Assembly (NCBI GenBank): GCA_018698795.1
Contig: JABIPG010000030.1
Coordinates: 34,265 to 98,264, forward strand
Direction: 5' to 3'
DNA from: Rhodospirillaceae bacterium
GTDB taxonomy: Bacteria; Pseudomonadota; Alphaproteobacteria; Rhodospirillales; Casp-alpha2
DNA: 64,000 nucleotides
Shown: positions 62,479 through 64,000 of the stretch, in pieces
Layout of the letters: each line of letters starts with the position of its first letter
How positions within the stretch are numbered: position 1 is the stretch's first letter
The notes under the pieces: model-generated
What the model was told of the DNA's origin: nothing
The model's input: the letters and a program-made list of their open reading frames with translations, nothing else
The model's database searches: none
Translations under genes and position numbers: made by a program

Positions 62479-63069
62479 ATGTCGCGATCACCGCTCAAAT
62501 TTTTTCAAAAGACCAGCCTGATCGCTGTACTCGCGTTAGGCGGATGCGAATCGCTGCCGACGTTGACCGAGATGATCCCGGCGTTGCCGTCATTGCCGGG
62601 GCTGGGCGCGCTACCCGATTTCAATGTCTGGGACCGCTGGGCCGGTGCGCGCACCTGCGCCACAGTGGACGAAGCCGACGTGCGGCAGGTCAATTGGACC
62701 CGGGTGCCCGAGGTCAACATGCGGGTGCGCGACGGTGAATTCGAGCCGATGATCGTGCAACTGAAACAGGGCTGGCCCTACATATTTCATATCCGCAACC
62801 GCGATGATAGCACCCGGACATTCGCCGCCGATGATTTTTTCGCCAAAATGGCTCTGGTTCGAATCACCATCGACGGCAAGCGCCAAGATGAAACCTGCGT
62901 CGCCAAGATCAATATCCCGGCCGGAAAATCGGCGGAACTGCGCCTCGTGGCGGCGCGCGACGGACGCTACGAATTTGAAGATACCGTGGTGCCGGTCGTC
63001 GGTTTGTTTTCGCAAGGTGCCAGCGGCTTGATCATCGTCGAGGAACGTTTCGGCGTCCGCTATCAATAA
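62479..63069 (+). CDS. Putative lipoprotein with cupredoxin-like C-terminal region
   Basis: Lipobox LALGGC; PMIVQLKQGWPYIFHIRNRDDSTRTFAADDFF beta-rich pattern. Confidence 0.6.
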   Translation: MSRSPLKFFQKTSLIAVLALGGCESLPTLTEMIPALPSLPGLGALPDFNVWDRWAGARTCATVDEADVRQVNWTRVPEVNMRVRDGEFEPMIVQLKQGWPYIFHIRNRDDSTRTFAADDFFAKMALVRITIDGKRQDETCVAKINIPAGKSAELRLVAARDGRYEFEDTVVPVVGLFSQGASGLIIVEERFGVRYQ

Positions 63070-63146
63070 TCTTCCCTCCCCAGAATCTTACCCATCCAAG
63101 CACCTTCTTTGTTGGAGTCTCCGGCCCGGCCCGATATAGTGCGCGC

Positions 63147-63242
63147 GGAAGGTTGGCGTTGGACGGACTTCTCGCCAACCCGGTCAGGTCCGAAAGGAAG
63201 CAGCCGTAACGAGTTTCTGTTCGGGTCAATGTCCAGCCTTCC
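63147..63242 (+). ncRNA. ffs: Signal recognition particle RNA (small bacterial type)
   Basis: Conserved apical region GGTCAGGTCCGAAAGGAAGCAGCCGTAACGA, terminal GGAAGG/CCTTCC pairing, upstream of dnaX. Confidence 0.94.
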
Positions 63243-63280
63243 ACCTCGATCAGGGAGTTCTTTAAAAAGAAAACCGCCGC

Positions 63281-64000
63281 ATGAGCGATACCGAGCCCGC
63301 CGACTTAGATGTTCCGGAACCGGACTCGGAGTCTCTTCCGTACCAAGTTCTAGCTCGCAAATACCGACCCACCGCATTCTCCGGTTTGATCGGCCAAGAT
63401 GTGCTGGTGCGCACCCTGACCAACGCCTTCAAGACCGGGCGTTTGGCGCACGCCTTTATTTTGACCGGCGTGCGCGGTGTCGGCAAAACCACCACGGCCC
63501 GGATCATCGCCCGCGCGCTCAATTGCATCGGGCCTGACGGCACCGGTGAGCCGACCACCGAGCCCTGCGGCGAATGCGAACACTGCAAAGCCATCGCCGA
63601 GGACCGCCACGTCGATGTGCTTGAGATGGATGCCGCCAGCCGCACCGGCGTTGATGACATCCGAGAATTGATCGACGGCGTGCGCTACCGCCCGACATCG
63701 GCACGCTACAAGGTTTACATCATCGATGAAGTGCACATGCTGTCGAAAAACGCCTTCAATGCGTTGCTGAAAACGCTGGAGGAGCCGCCCGAGCATGTGA
63801 AGTTCATTTTTGCCACAACAGAAATCCGCAAAGTCCCGGTGACCGTCTTGAGCCGCTGTCAGCGGTTCGACCTGCGCCGCGTCGAGATACAAACACTAGA
63901 GAATCATTTCAGTTCCATCGCCGAAAACGAAGGCGCGACCCTGAGCGCCACGGCGCTGCATCTGATTGCGCGTGCCGCCGATGGCTCGGTGCGCGACGGC
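63281..64000 (+). CDS. dnaX: DNA polymerase III subunit gamma/tau, truncated by window end
   Basis: YQVLARKYRPTAFSGLIGQDVLVRTL, GVRGVGKTTTARIIARALNC, DEVHMLSKNAFNALLKTLEEPP; not in ORF track because no stop in window. Confidence 0.97.
   Translation, partial: MSDTEPADLDVPEPDSESLPYQVLARKYRPTAFSGLIGQDVLVRTLTNAFKTGRLAHAFILTGVRGVGKTTTARIIARALNCIGPDGTGEPTTEPCGECEHCKAIAEDRHVDVLEMDAASRTGVDDIRELIDGVRYRPTSARYKVYIIDEVHMLSKNAFNALLKTLEEPPEHVKFIFATTEIRKVPVTVLSRCQRFDLRRVEIQTLENHFSSIAENEGATLSATALHLIARAADGSVRDG

Overview
A 64 kb chromosomal window that looks alphaproteobacterial (Rhodospirillales-like), mostly ordinary core genome. It contains a chvI-chvG-hprK-rapZ-EIIA-HPr-EI regulatory PTS block, pckA, gltBD, uppP, a yejABEF-like peptide ABC transporter, kdsB, pheA, dinB, nudC and an SRP RNA followed by the start of dnaX. 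A cobalamin riboswitch precedes cbtBA. Accessory material includes a 1.5-kaa RTX protein with His-rich inserts, a DUF2946/DsrE pair, and an IclR/TRAP/CaiB-BaiF/MaoC catabolic island. There is no CRISPR array, phage, transposase, tRNA or rRNA operon that I can support. The signals most worth follow-up are: (1) a GAAC-N7-GAAC LexA-type box 45 bp upstream of dinB; (2) tandem palindromes exactly 20 bp apart in the divergent iclR/caiB promoter; (3) a diverged EAL-like protein in an operon with acyl-CoA and amidotransferase genes; (4) a His-rich insert next to the DFND motif of a DUF4114-like domain in the RTX protein; (5) a 53-aa membrane mini-protein absent from the ORF track, with a hairpin over its Shine-Dalgarno; (6) several structured leaders or intercistronic hairpins (pckA leader, dctP-dctQ spacer, pseudoknot-like arsC downstream region). 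No clearly new multi-gene system is proven. All calls come from reading the sequence; no searches were run.
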